Shown here: in pieces, positions 1 to 6,918 of the stretch
How the letters are laid out: each line of letters begins with the position of its first letter
Numbering within the stretch: the first letter of the stretch is position 1
NCBI GenBank assembly: GCA_046597185.1
Contig: JBKJLF010000889.1
Span: 1 to 10,510 of the forward strand
Source: CAMBDR01 sp046597185
Lineage (GTDB): Bacteria > Pseudomonadota > Gammaproteobacteria > Burkholderiales > Burkholderiaceae_D
Length of the DNA stretch: 10,510 nt
Direction of reading: 5' to 3'
The notes under the pieces: generated by a model
What the model was told of the DNA's origin: nothing
Seen by the model: the letters and a program-made list of their open reading frames with translations, nothing else
The model's database searches: none
Made by a program: the position numbers and the translations under genes

Positions 1-23
1 CCGGTGGTCGTGGCGTGAGGCAT
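1..23 (-). CDS. Start of a third operon gene, cut by the window edge
   Basis: The ATG at 23-21 shares its first base with the TGA stop (25-23) of the upstream TPP-enzyme gene, a TGATG stop-start overlap that is common between translationally coupled genes. A Shine-Dalgarno-like AGGGAG (plus-strand positions 32-37, read on the minus strand) lies eight bases upstream. Only seven codons (Met-Pro-His-Ala-Thr-Thr-Thr) are inside the window, so the product cannot be named. From context it would be another enzyme of the same sugar-biosynthesis operon. The alternative is that the overlap is accidental. Confidence 0.5.
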
Positions 24-1894
24 CAGGAAAGCTCCCTGGGTTGTGCCGTGATGTGGCGCGCGGATTCGCGCACGGCGGCAATGATCTCCGGAGCCAAAAA
101 GGGATGCATATCATCAAGTTCCGGTGTGATAAATTTGCCGTTTTCATCGACGCGGGATTTGATCCGTGGCGTGAACTCCTGGCGCGGATCGACGGTGACA
201 TCGATCAGCATGGGGCCATCTTCCTGCAACAGTGCATCCAATACGGCCAAATCGGCCTGACTCCGGATGCGTGCGCTCTTGATGCCATAGGCGGCTGCGA
301 CGGCGGCAAAGTCGGGGAATTCAACCCCGGTGGCGGGGGTAGCGCCAATCACGCGCCCGAAAAAGTTTTCATGGGTTTGCCAGATCGAGAGGTAGCCGCC
401 ATTATTGAGTACCACGATGATGACGTTGGCTCCCGCAGTTTTGAGGGTTTGCAATTCCTGAATATTCATTTGCAAACTACCGTCGCCGGCAAAACAAATC
501 ACCCGGTGCGCGCTGCCGCCCGAGCTGCCGCCCGAGTTGCCGCTATGTACTGCGGCTGCCGCCGCGCCGATGGCGGCGGGCAGTTCGTAGCCCATGGAGG
601 CCGAGCCGGAGTTACTGAACAAGCGTTGCCCGGCTTTGATGCGGCCAATTTGAAACGGCAAGATGCAGGCCGAGGCATTGCCGCAGGCCACGACATCGTT
701 GTCACGCAACTGGCCAAACACCCGGTCTACCAAAACATAGGGGTTCAGCGGGCCATCTGGCCGTTGTTGGTGTTCGCGTTGCACCGCATAGTCGCTGCCA
801 ATGCGCTGGCACCAGTCAGCCCAGCTACGGTAGTCGGGCAAGCGTTGCGCTTGCAGCGCGGCGCTCAGGGTTTGTAGAAATTGCAAAGCATCGGCAACGA
901 TGGCTTGATCCGCTTGCACCCCCGGTTTGGCCAGTTCGGCCTGGTCAATATCGACGTGGATGACCCACGCATCGCGGCCAAAGCAATCCCAGTTGTAGCT
1001 GGTTTGGCGGATGTTCAGGCGTGAACCCAGTACCACAATCACATCCGCGTTTTGCAGGCAAAAATTACCCGCACGCGTACCAATGGTGCCGGGGCGACCA
1101 GCGAACAGGGGGTGGTCGGAGGCAATCAGATCATGGGTCCAGGCGGTGGCCAGCGGAATGCCATGCTGCTCGACAAAGTGGCGCAAGGTATCGACTGCGC
1201 CCGCCAAACGAATACCGGTGCCACCCAGAATGAGGGGGCGATGCGCATGCTTGAGTTTATCCAACACGGCCAGGCATTGCTCATGCAGCGCAGACGTAGA
1301 GGCGGACCTGGATGCAGCCATAGATGCAGGCGTAGCCAAGGTGAGCGGCGCAATATTGAGTTCGTCGGTGGCCGATTGCACGTCCAGCGGAATATCCAAC
1401 CACACCGGGCCGGGCCGCCCTGTGGTGGCTAGCAGCCAGGCTTGCGGCAAGGCCGTTTCGATATCTTTCGGCTGGCGAATCAGGATGGCTTGTTTGCAGA
1501 TGGCCGCAGCCATGGCCACGGTCGGGCCTTCTTGGTCACCGAGTTGGCGCAAGTGCGGCAGGTCTTGAAACGACAGGCAGGTTTCGCGCTTGACTTGGCC
1601 GGAGATTACCAGCATTGGAATGGAGTCGGTGAAGGCCCCAAACACGCCGTTAAAGGCATTGATGGCACCCGGCCCGGTGGTGAGCATAACGACAGCAGGC
1701 TTACCCGAGATGCGGGCATAACCCTCCGCCGCCATGGCGCAGGCCTGTTCATGGTGCATAAAAGTACAGCGCAGCTGGTCATGTCCCCCAATCGCTTGAT
1801 TGAGAAACATGGCCCCCCCTCCGGTGACGCTAAATACTTGTTCGACACCTTGCCGTACCAGCCAGTCGGCAATTTGTTCAGATACGCGCTTCAC
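23..1894 (-). CDS. Thiamine-diphosphate-dependent enzyme, acetolactate synthase-like, of a sugar biosynthesis operon
   Basis: This 623-residue protein has the three-domain layout of the ALS/pyruvate-oxidase superfamily. The N-terminal PYR domain carries the activating glutamate in HHEQACAMAAEGYAR (Glu49), followed by TTGPGAINAFNGVFGA (about 72-87). The middle domain spans about 200-350. The C-terminal PP domain has the Mg/ThDP signature GDGS (470-473) ending in Asn-Asn at 497-498. At the position where ALS has its conserved FDDR region this protein reads GSRLNIRQ (290-297), and no ALS regulatory-subunit gene is present, so a role in branched-chain amino-acid synthesis is unlikely. Family members in glycan loci, such as YerE of yersiniose synthesis, transfer a two-carbon unit from pyruvate to a keto-sugar; that role here is inference. 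The start is GTG directly after the upstream TAA with only a weak ribosome site, which implies translational coupling. A Gly/Ser-rich stretch (451-461) just before the PP signature is unusual. Confidence 0.9.
   Translation of the reverse strand: MKRVSEQIADWLVRQGVEQVFSVTGGGAMFLNQAIGGHDQLRCTFMHHEQACAMAAEGYARISGKPAVVMLTTGPGAINAFNGVFGAFTDSIPMLVISGQVKRETCLSFQDLPHLRQLGDQEGPTVAMAAAICKQAILIRQPKDIETALPQAWLLATTGRPGPVWLDIPLDVQSATDELNIAPLTLATPASMAASRSASTSALHEQCLAVLDKLKHAHRPLILGGTGIRLAGAVDTLRHFVEQHGIPLATAWTHDLIASDHPLFAGRPGTIGTRAGNFCLQNADVIVVLGSRLNIRQTSYNWDCFGRDAWVIHVDIDQAELAKPGVQADQAIVADALQFLQTLSAALQAQRLPDYRSWADWCQRIGSDYAVQREHQQRPDGPLNPYVLVDRVFGQLRDNDVVACGNASACILPFQIGRIKAGQRLFSNSGSASMGYELPAAIGAAAAAVHSGNSGGSSGGSAHRVICFAGDGSLQMNIQELQTLKTAGANVIIVVLNNGGYLSIWQTHENFFGRVIGATPATGVEFPDFAAVAAAYGIKSARIRSQADLAVLDALLQEDGPMLIDVTVDPRQEFTPRIKSRVDENGKFITPELDDMHPFLAPEIIAAVRESARHITAQPRELS
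512..544. repeat. 12-bp in-frame tandem repeat (about 2.75 copies) in the TPP-enzyme gene
   Basis: The unit GCTGCCGCCCGA occurs at 512-523 and 524-535, followed by a degenerate partial copy at 536-544. On the coding (minus) strand each copy encodes Ser-Gly-Gly-Ser, giving a flexible Gly/Ser stretch at residues 451-461 just before the GDGS motif. Because the unit is a multiple of three, gain or loss of copies keeps the frame. It may be a slippage-derived loop insertion. Confidence 0.75.
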
Positions 1895-3004
1895 TTACAG
1901 ACCACGCTTCAAAATAAATTCTTTCAACCCCAGGTTTTGACTGTAAGGGCCACTCATGTGATCGATGGTCAGGGGTTGATTGGCTTTAATATCTTGGAGC
2001 AACTGTTCGCCATTCATCACTTCACGGCACGACAGTTGGCCTTTGCGCAAGGGGATGGCGAGGTAGAAATCACGCTCAAAGCTTTCTTTGGTGAACACAT
2101 AACCTTCGGCAATGTCACGCTTGGCGTAGGCACCGCGCACCAGCGCGTCCAGATACTCGACTTCTTTCTTGGAGATAATGCGTTTGGAGCGACTGCGACC
2201 ACCACACATTTCGGCCGCTTTGTGGAAACCTTTGAACCACGCATCGCAGTGTTCCGGCAGTGAGCAATAGGACGAGACGGCAACGCCTTCGTAGTCAATG
2301 TCGATGTGGCGCTCCCAACTGCGCGCGCCCTTGCCGTAGGAGATAAGCATCGACGAGTGCCAATCGTGGTATTCGTGGGTCGATAACCCCACCACGTGAT
2401 CCGGATAGCGCGATTTCAGGTAGTCGATTTGGTCGAGTTCAAGCTCGCCATCTTCAGAAGGGTAGAGCGACACACAGTGGTTAATGGCCAGGGGAATGTC
2501 GCGTTTTTCGTAAAAGCTCACCAGATCGTCCAGATCTTTTTCAGATGCGCCACCGGTCGAAACAATGGTGGGGCGTCGGGTCGAGGCAATTTTCTCAATC
2601 AAGACCCAATCGTTCATGTCGGAGCTGGCGATTTTAATGATGGGCATGTCAAATTCGATGCACAGGTCAACCGAGGCTTCATCGAATGGCGTTGCCATGG
2701 GGATGCAACTCAGATTACGAATCTCTTCCACCAAGCGGGCGAAGTCGGCTTTGGTCAGCTTGGTGTCTTCGGTTTTTTTGATGTAACGCAGTTCACTGCT
2801 GCCCTTAAATTCGGGGTGGATAAATTCGTCCACATCGCGAAACTGTAGCTTGATCGCCGCTTTGACGTTGTTGTAGCGCACGACAGCCGCATGATCACGA
2901 ATAATTTTCAGACCCCGGGCCACCTTACCCCAGTGATTGTTGGCCATTTCGAGGACAAACAAGTTCTCAAACAAATCGCGGTCACGTTGTGTGATAAAGC
3001 CCAT
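1895..3004 (-). CDS. NeuB-family sugar acid synthase (N-acetylneuraminate synthase-like)
   Basis: With the ATG at 3004 this is a 369-residue protein, the normal size for a NeuB TIM barrel plus a small C-terminal SAF/antifreeze-like domain. Family enzymes condense phosphoenolpyruvate with an N-acyl-mannosamine-type sugar to give a nonulosonic acid. Visible landmarks are VLEMANNHWG (17-26), IKLQF (51-55), ATPFDE (104-109), IKIASSDMNDW (123-133), NHCVSLYPSEDGE (175-187), GLSTHEYHD (206-214) and ERHIDID (231-237). By analogy with meningococcal NeuB, His210 and His233 should be the two metal ligands. The usual GPDH stretch after the second histidine is replaced by GVAVSS, so the acceptor sugar may differ. 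The C-terminal part (about 300-350) resembles a SAF domain. It is the first gene of the minus-strand operon and abuts the TPP-enzyme gene. An upstream in-frame ATG at 3037 would add 11 residues but has no good ribosome site. Confidence 0.88.
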   Translation of the reverse strand: MGFITQRDRDLFENLFVLEMANNHWGKVARGLKIIRDHAAVVRYNNVKAAIKLQFRDVDEFIHPEFKGSSELRYIKKTEDTKLTKADFARLVEEIRNLSCIPMATPFDEASVDLCIEFDMPIIKIASSDMNDWVLIEKIASTRRPTIVSTGGASEKDLDDLVSFYEKRDIPLAINHCVSLYPSEDGELELDQIDYLKSRYPDHVVGLSTHEYHDWHSSMLISYGKGARSWERHIDIDYEGVAVSSYCSLPEHCDAWFKGFHKAAEMCGGRSRSKRIISKKEVEYLDALVRGAYAKRDIAEGYVFTKESFERDFYLAIPLRKGQLSCREVMNGEQLLQDIKANQPLTIDHMSGPYSQNLGLKEFILKRGL

Positions 3005-3009
3005 CAAAT

Positions 3010-3016
3010 CTCTCCC
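3010..3016 (-). promoter_or_regulatory. Ribosome binding site fixing the NeuB-like start
   Basis: On the minus strand GGGAGAG sits five bases before the ATG at 3004-3002. This supports that start over the in-frame ATG at 3037, and the protein then begins close to the conserved first strand of the NeuB barrel. Confidence 0.7.
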
Positions 3017-3039
3017 GTTAATCAAATAAATTAGCAAAA

Positions 3040-3067
3040 AAATTAGAAAAAATTAAGGTCAGGTCAG
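3040..3067 (-). promoter_or_regulatory. Possible sigma70 promoter for the minus-strand operon
   Basis: Read on the minus strand, CTGACC (3067-3062) lies 16 bases upstream of TAATTT (3045-3040), which would start transcription near 3033 and give a leader of about 30 bases. AAATTAG-like repeats at 3028, 3040 and 3050 (plus strand) make the stretch A/T-tract rich. The match is modest, and a TATTAT at 3108-3103 is an alternative -10 box. Confidence 0.3.
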
Positions 3068-3107
3068 GCATCTATCCTGTGCATGGCGAACCGCACCATC
3101 TTATAAT

Positions 3108-3263
3108 ATGCATCACCCGGTTGCGCAAAAACCCAACGCTTTGACGCATCGGACCTTGGCGCAAGTCATGAAAGCGCTGCAAAAAAACAACACCCACTTA
3201 TTCACCATGCATGTCATCATCGCTTTTTTTATCGGCCCCGCCATGAACCCGTATGATAAGTGA
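3108..3263 (+). CDS. Doubtful 51-residue ORF in the divergent spacer
   Basis: An uninterrupted frame runs from ATG 3108 to TGA 3263, with a second ATG at 3168. The peptide has a basic N-terminal half, including TLAQVMKALQKN, and a hydrophobic stretch LFTMHVIIAFFIGPAM (31-46) that might cross a membrane. There is no convincing ribosome site before either ATG, and a TATAAT immediately precedes the first one, which argues against that start. It could be a gene remnant or chance. No family is recognised. Confidence 0.2.
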   Translation: MHHPVAQKPNALTHRTLAQVMKALQKNNTHLFTMHVIIAFFIGPAMNPYDK

Positions 3264-3316
3264 GGTGGTGCAGTCAATTTAAAACAAATGTCGTAACACC
3301 CTACTCAAATCAAATA

Positions 3317-3340
3317 TGACGTTTCTTATAGCACACGTCA
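3317..3340. promoter_or_regulatory. Inverted repeat TGACGT-N12-ACGTCA
   Basis: Perfect six-base arms at 3317-3322 and 3335-3340 are separated by 12 bases. The element lies about 115 bases upstream of the -10-like box of the glycosyltransferase operon. The spacing would suit a dimeric regulator, but the arms are short and chance is possible. Confidence 0.25.
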
Positions 3341-3510
3341 CGTCCGGGCATTTAACCAAAACCAAGTGTGATACTACACCAGGGCAGGCAGATAGAAGCG
3401 CAAAGATGAGGCCAATTAGCTGGTCTATTCTCCTGTTCGCACATTATTGCGCTATATTATGATTGTTCTGCAACCGTACCGACACCAATCCCTGCGATGA
3501 AAGCATAACC

Positions 3511-6174
3511 ATGACCAAACCAGCGACTGCCATGTCACCGCCACCGGAAGCGCCCGTGCCTTCGCTGCTCGAATTAACCGAGCAAGCTTATACGCAGGCC
3601 GCGCAAGGAACGCTGTCTGTGGTGGATCTGATCAATGCAACCCAGCGCTTAAGCGATGCCAATCATTTAGATATCGCCATTAAACTCTATAAAATTTGGC
3701 TGGAAAACAGCAATTCGCCCATTGCCTACGCAGTGCAGTTTAATTTGGGCGTGCTGCTTGCCAACAGCAACGATGATGCCGGGGCCGAACAGGCCTACCG
3801 CGCCGCGCTGGCACAAAACCCAACCTTTATTGAAGCCTCCCTCAATTTGGGCACGCTGCTCGAACGGCGGCAACGCCCGGAAGAAGCGCTGGCAACCTGG
3901 CGCGCCATTCTCACTTTCGCCAACCTAAAATCACCAAAAAATCAAGCCTTACCTAACCAGCCTTTACATATACAGGCGCTCAACAACCTGGGCCGCTTGC
4001 TGGAACTGCGCAATGAGCTGCCCGAGGCCGAAGCCATGCTGACACGCAGCCTGAAGCTGGCCCCCGGCCAAAAGAATGTGATCACCCACTGGGTGCATTT
4101 GCGCCAAAAACAATGTGCCTGGCCCGTGTTTAGCCCGTCGCTGCGCATTGCGCAGGATGACATGATGCGTGCCACCTCGGTGCTGGCAATGCTGAGCGTC
4201 TCGGATGACCCGGCGGTGCAGCTTGCCACGGCGCGCGCCTGGGTTGAAGAGAAAGTGCTGCGCGATGCGCGCCCGATGTCACGGCGGCAGTCGTATGGCC
4301 ACCAACGGCTACGCATTGGGTATTTGTCGTCGGATTTTTGCGCCCATGCGGTGTCGATCCTGACTGCCGAGCTGTATGGCTTGCACGACCGTGCCCAAGT
4401 CGAAGTGTTTGGCTTTTGCTGGAGCCAAGAAGACGGCTCAGGGCTGCGCGCACGGGTGATTGCCGGCATGGATCACCACATCAGCATCGCCAGCATCAGC
4501 GACCAGGAAGCGGCACGCTTGATTCGTCTGCACGAAATCGACATATTAATCGATCTGCAGGGGCTGACGCTGGGTGCGCGCCACGACATCTTGTCCTGGC
4601 GACCTGCACCGGTGCAAATAAGCTGGCTCGGCTTTCCCGGCACCACGGCGCTGCCCGAGATTGATTATGTGATTGCAGACCACTTCGTCCTGCCGCCCGA
4701 ACTGGAACCCTACTTCACCGAGAAGCCGCTGCGCATGCCGCAAGTGTTTCAGATCAACGACCGCCAGCGCGAAATCGGGCCGCGCCCGAGTCGGCAAAGC
4801 TGCGGCCTGCCGGAAGAGGCTTTCGTGTTCTGCTGCTTCAATGGCAACTTCAAGTTCACGCCCGAGCTGTTTGACGCCTGGATGCGCATCCTCAAGCGAG
4901 TGCCGGGTAGCGTCTTGTGGCTGGTGGTCGACAGTGCCACGGCACGGGAGAATCTTTCCCAACGCGCTGAAAAAAATGGCATTGCACGCAGCCGCTTGCA
5001 CTTTGCCGGGCGCGTCCCGCCCGCCGACTACCTGGCCCGTTTTCAGGTGGCCGACCTGTTTCTCGATACCTTTCCGTTCGGTGCCGGCACCACCGCCAGT
5101 GACGCCCTGTGGGCCGGCTTGCCGCTGTTGACTCTGGTTGGCCGCTGCTTCGCCTCACGCATGGCTGGCAGCCTGTTGCAAGCCGTCGATTTGCCAGAAC
5201 TGATCACGTATAGCCTGGACGAATATGAAGCCCGTGCCATTGCGCTGGCGCTGGAGCATCCGCTGATCGACGCACTGAAAACCCGACTCAATGCCGGGCG
5301 ACTGAGCTGCGCGCTGTTTGACAGCCCGCGTTTTGTGCGCGAACTCGAAACCTTGTACCGCAAGCTGATCGACGACTTGCCCGTTGCGCAAGCCAAAGAG
5401 ATGCCCAGCGCGGCCACGCTCGGCTATATTGAAGCGCCCAATGCGGCGGCCAACCTCGACCTGCCTGCCAACCTCAGCGGCAACCTCAGCGACCGCCGCT
5501 ACGTGGTGGTGGCCCCGCCCTACCAACATAATTCGGCGGGCATCCGGGTGCTCTATGATTTGCAAAAATGGCTGGTACGCGCAGGGCTGGACGCCATCGT
5601 CTGCACCTGGTTTCAAGGCTATCCGGTGGAGCAATTCGCCGATGATATCGTGATTTATCCCGAAGTGGCACCGGGCAATATCCTGGGTGCCAAGCGCGTG
5701 ATTCGTTATCTCTTGAACGTGCCCGGCAAACTCGGCCACGGCTTGAAAACCTACGACAAAAACGAAATCATGGTCGCCTACAACGAGGGTTTGGCACCCT
5801 ATGCCAACGGCATGATGTTGCAAGTGCCTGCCACGGAACCATTTTTCAACGCCACTGGCGCAATCAAAACCTGTAATGCCATGTATGTTGGCAAGGGCCA
5901 AAATTGGGGATTGCACCCGGCCGACTGTATCGAAATCACCAAGACCTGGCCCGCCACGCGACGCGACGTAGCCCAGTTTTTGCGCTCCGTCAAAACCCTG
6001 TATATGTACGATAATTTCAGCATTATCGGGCACGAGGCCGAGCTATGCGGCTGCGCAGTCAAGCTCGTGGCGCAAGATGGCACATTGAGCGATTATCCCA
6101 AATGCTTTTTCCCTACCCTTGATCAGTTCAAGCAACAGTTGCACGAATTTATTGAAATGACCCGGCGCATGTGA
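3511..6174 (+). CDS. TPR / O-GlcNAc transferase (SPINDLY, GT41) fused to a second glycosyltransferase-like domain
   Basis: This 887-residue protein starts at ATG 3511 (weak GAAAG ribosome site seven bases upstream); an in-frame TTG at 3463 is a less likely start. Residues 73-104, 105-137 and 151-185 are TPR-like repeats. Residues about 268-620 form a GT41 catalytic region: RIGYLSSDFCAHAVS (268-282), IDLQGLTLGARHD (347-359), PVQISWLGFPGTT (367-379), FNGNFKFTPE (443-452) and DTFPFGAGTTASDALW (519-534). His279 and Lys448 appear to match the active-site His and UDP-contacting Lys of animal OGT. Such enzymes transfer GlcNAc or another sugar to Ser/Thr of cytoplasmic proteins, in bacteria often flagellins or adhesins. 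Residues about 663-887 are an extra domain with YVGKG (792-796), EITKTWPATRRD (808-819) and YDNFSIIGHEAELCGC (833-848), resembling the donor-binding half of a GT-B glycosyltransferase. It heads a three-gene operon. Confidence 0.9.
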   Translation: MTKPATAMSPPPEAPVPSLLELTEQAYTQAAQGTLSVVDLINATQRLSDANHLDIAIKLYKIWLENSNSPIAYAVQFNLGVLLANSNDDAGAEQAYRAALAQNPTFIEASLNLGTLLERRQRPEEALATWRAILTFANLKSPKNQALPNQPLHIQALNNLGRLLELRNELPEAEAMLTRSLKLAPGQKNVITHWVHLRQKQCAWPVFSPSLRIAQDDMMRATSVLAMLSVSDDPAVQLATARAWVEEKVLRDARPMSRRQSYGHQRLRIGYLSSDFCAHAVSILTAELYGLHDRAQVEVFGFCWSQEDGSGLRARVIAGMDHHISIASISDQEAARLIRLHEIDILIDLQGLTLGARHDILSWRPAPVQISWLGFPGTTALPEIDYVIADHFVLPPELEPYFTEKPLRMPQVFQINDRQREIGPRPSRQSCGLPEEAFVFCCFNGNFKFTPELFDAWMRILKRVPGSVLWLVVDSATARENLSQRAEKNGIARSRLHFAGRVPPADYLARFQVADLFLDTFPFGAGTTASDALWAGLPLLTLVGRCFASRMAGSLLQAVDLPELITYSLDEYEARAIALALEHPLIDALKTRLNAGRLSCALFDSPRFVRELETLYRKLIDDLPVAQAKEMPSAATLGYIEAPNAAANLDLPANLSGNLSDRRYVVVAPPYQHNSAGIRVLYDLQKWLVRAGLDAIVCTWFQGYPVEQFADDIVIYPEVAPGNILGAKRVIRYLLNVPGKLGHGLKTYDKNEIMVAYNEGLAPYANGMMLQVPATEPFFNATGAIKTCNAMYVGKGQNWGLHPADCIEITKTWPATRRDVAQFLRSVKTLYMYDNFSIIGHEAELCGCAVKLVAQDGTLSDYPKCFFPTLDQFKQQLHEFIEMTRRM

Positions 6175-6225
6175 AGCATCATCCACACCAACCACACCAT
6201 CAATCACCACTTTTGAAAGACTATC

Positions 6226-6864
6226 ATGCCGGACTTGACCGACCTGTCACCGCAATATAAAAAATTCCATCTGGGCTGCGGCACCATTTTTATTAAGGAT
6301 TACCTCAACGTAGGCTGGTGGCCGCACCTGGAGGAACATGCGCTGTTCGCCAACCCGAATGGGGTCGAAGGCACCGTTTTATACAATACCGATCTGGTCA
6401 AGGGCATTCCGGCCAACGAAAACACGCTGGATGTGGTCTACCACTCACATTTGCTGGAACATCTGAGCTACAAGGAGGGCATTGCCTTTGTCGCGGCCTG
6501 CTACCGCGTGCTGAAACCGGGCGGCATCATGCGCGTGCTGGTGCCCGACCTGGAACTATGGTGCAAAAATTTTGTTCATGGCAACCAGTTCTTTTTCGAT
6601 GAATATCTGCGCTGTGGTTTGGGCGACGACAAAGCGCTCTACCCGACCAACGGTGCCATCTTCATGGGCATGTTGCACAATCACGGCCACAAAATGGGCT
6701 ACGATTTCCCGACCCTGAAACACATCCTCGAACTGGCCGGGTTTCACCGCATCCGCCGCACCATGGTACAAGACAGTGACTTGCCCGATATTGCCACAGT
6801 AGAACCCTACTTTCCGGTCAAGGCACTCGAAAGCTTGTGCGTCGAATGCTACAAGCCGGCTTAA
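6226..6864 (+). CDS. Small SAM-dependent methyltransferase
   Basis: This 212-residue class I methyltransferase has motif I FHLGCGT (14-20), an acidic/His post-motif region DVVYHSHLLEHLSYKEG (69-85) and LKPGGIMRVLVPDLE (96-110). The C-terminal part, with MGYDFPTLKHILELAGF (157-173) and ESLCVECYKP (202-211), fits the short predicted methyltransferases (COG4627-like) that are common in polysaccharide loci. It would be cytoplasmic and transfer a methyl group from SAM, here plausibly to a sugar; the substrate is inference. GAAAG lies seven bases before the ATG. It sits 51 bases after the OGT-fusion gene and 54 bases before the glycosyltransferase gene, with no terminator between them, so the three are probably co-transcribed. 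The spacer before it (6177-6214) contains no G, which suggests an unstructured translation-initiation region. Confidence 0.87.
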   Translation: MPDLTDLSPQYKKFHLGCGTIFIKDYLNVGWWPHLEEHALFANPNGVEGTVLYNTDLVKGIPANENTLDVVYHSHLLEHLSYKEGIAFVAACYRVLKPGGIMRVLVPDLELWCKNFVHGNQFFFDEYLRCGLGDDKALYPTNGAIFMGMLHNHGHKMGYDFPTLKHILELAGFHRIRRTMVQDSDLPDIATVEPYFPVKALESLCVECYKPA

Positions 6865-6918
6865 TTTACCCTCTCATCATTGACCCTCGCGCCACCCATT
6901 GAATAAAAAGGCCACGAC

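Larger units (their letters stand above)
3005..3510. other. Divergent intergenic control region
   Basis: This 506-base gap separates the two divergent glycan operons. The part next to the minus-strand gene is AT-rich with short A-tract repeats. Next to the plus-strand gene, TATATT/TATTAT boxes (3453-3460) with only a weak -35 candidate (CTGTTC, 3433-3438) could form a promoter starting about 45 bases before the ATG at 3511. A three-codon ORF (ATG AAA GCA TAA, 3497-3508) ends two bases before that ATG. TTGCGCAA (3121-3128) is a perfect palindrome. No RNA gene or clear terminator was seen. Confidence 0.5.

Noticed and set aside
41..877. Long plus-strand frame of 278 residues opposite the TPP-enzyme gene
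   Set aside because: It lies wholly antisense to a gene with clear family motifs, its translation has no recognisable domain, and it reflects the GC-rich third-position pattern of the real gene.
23..1894. Annotation as IlvB acetolactate synthase large subunit
   Set aside because: No regulatory-subunit or other ilv gene is present, the FDDR-type region is replaced, and the neighbour is a NeuB-like enzyme, so a glycan role fits better.
1442..2263. Plus-strand frame of 273 residues across the junction of the two minus-strand genes
   Set aside because: It is antisense to both conserved proteins across their junction and has no motif or ribosome site; it is a shadow frame.
5155..6033. Minus-strand frame of 292 residues within the OGT-fusion gene
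   Set aside because: The plus frame carries conserved glycosyltransferase motifs throughout this interval, so the antisense frame is by chance.
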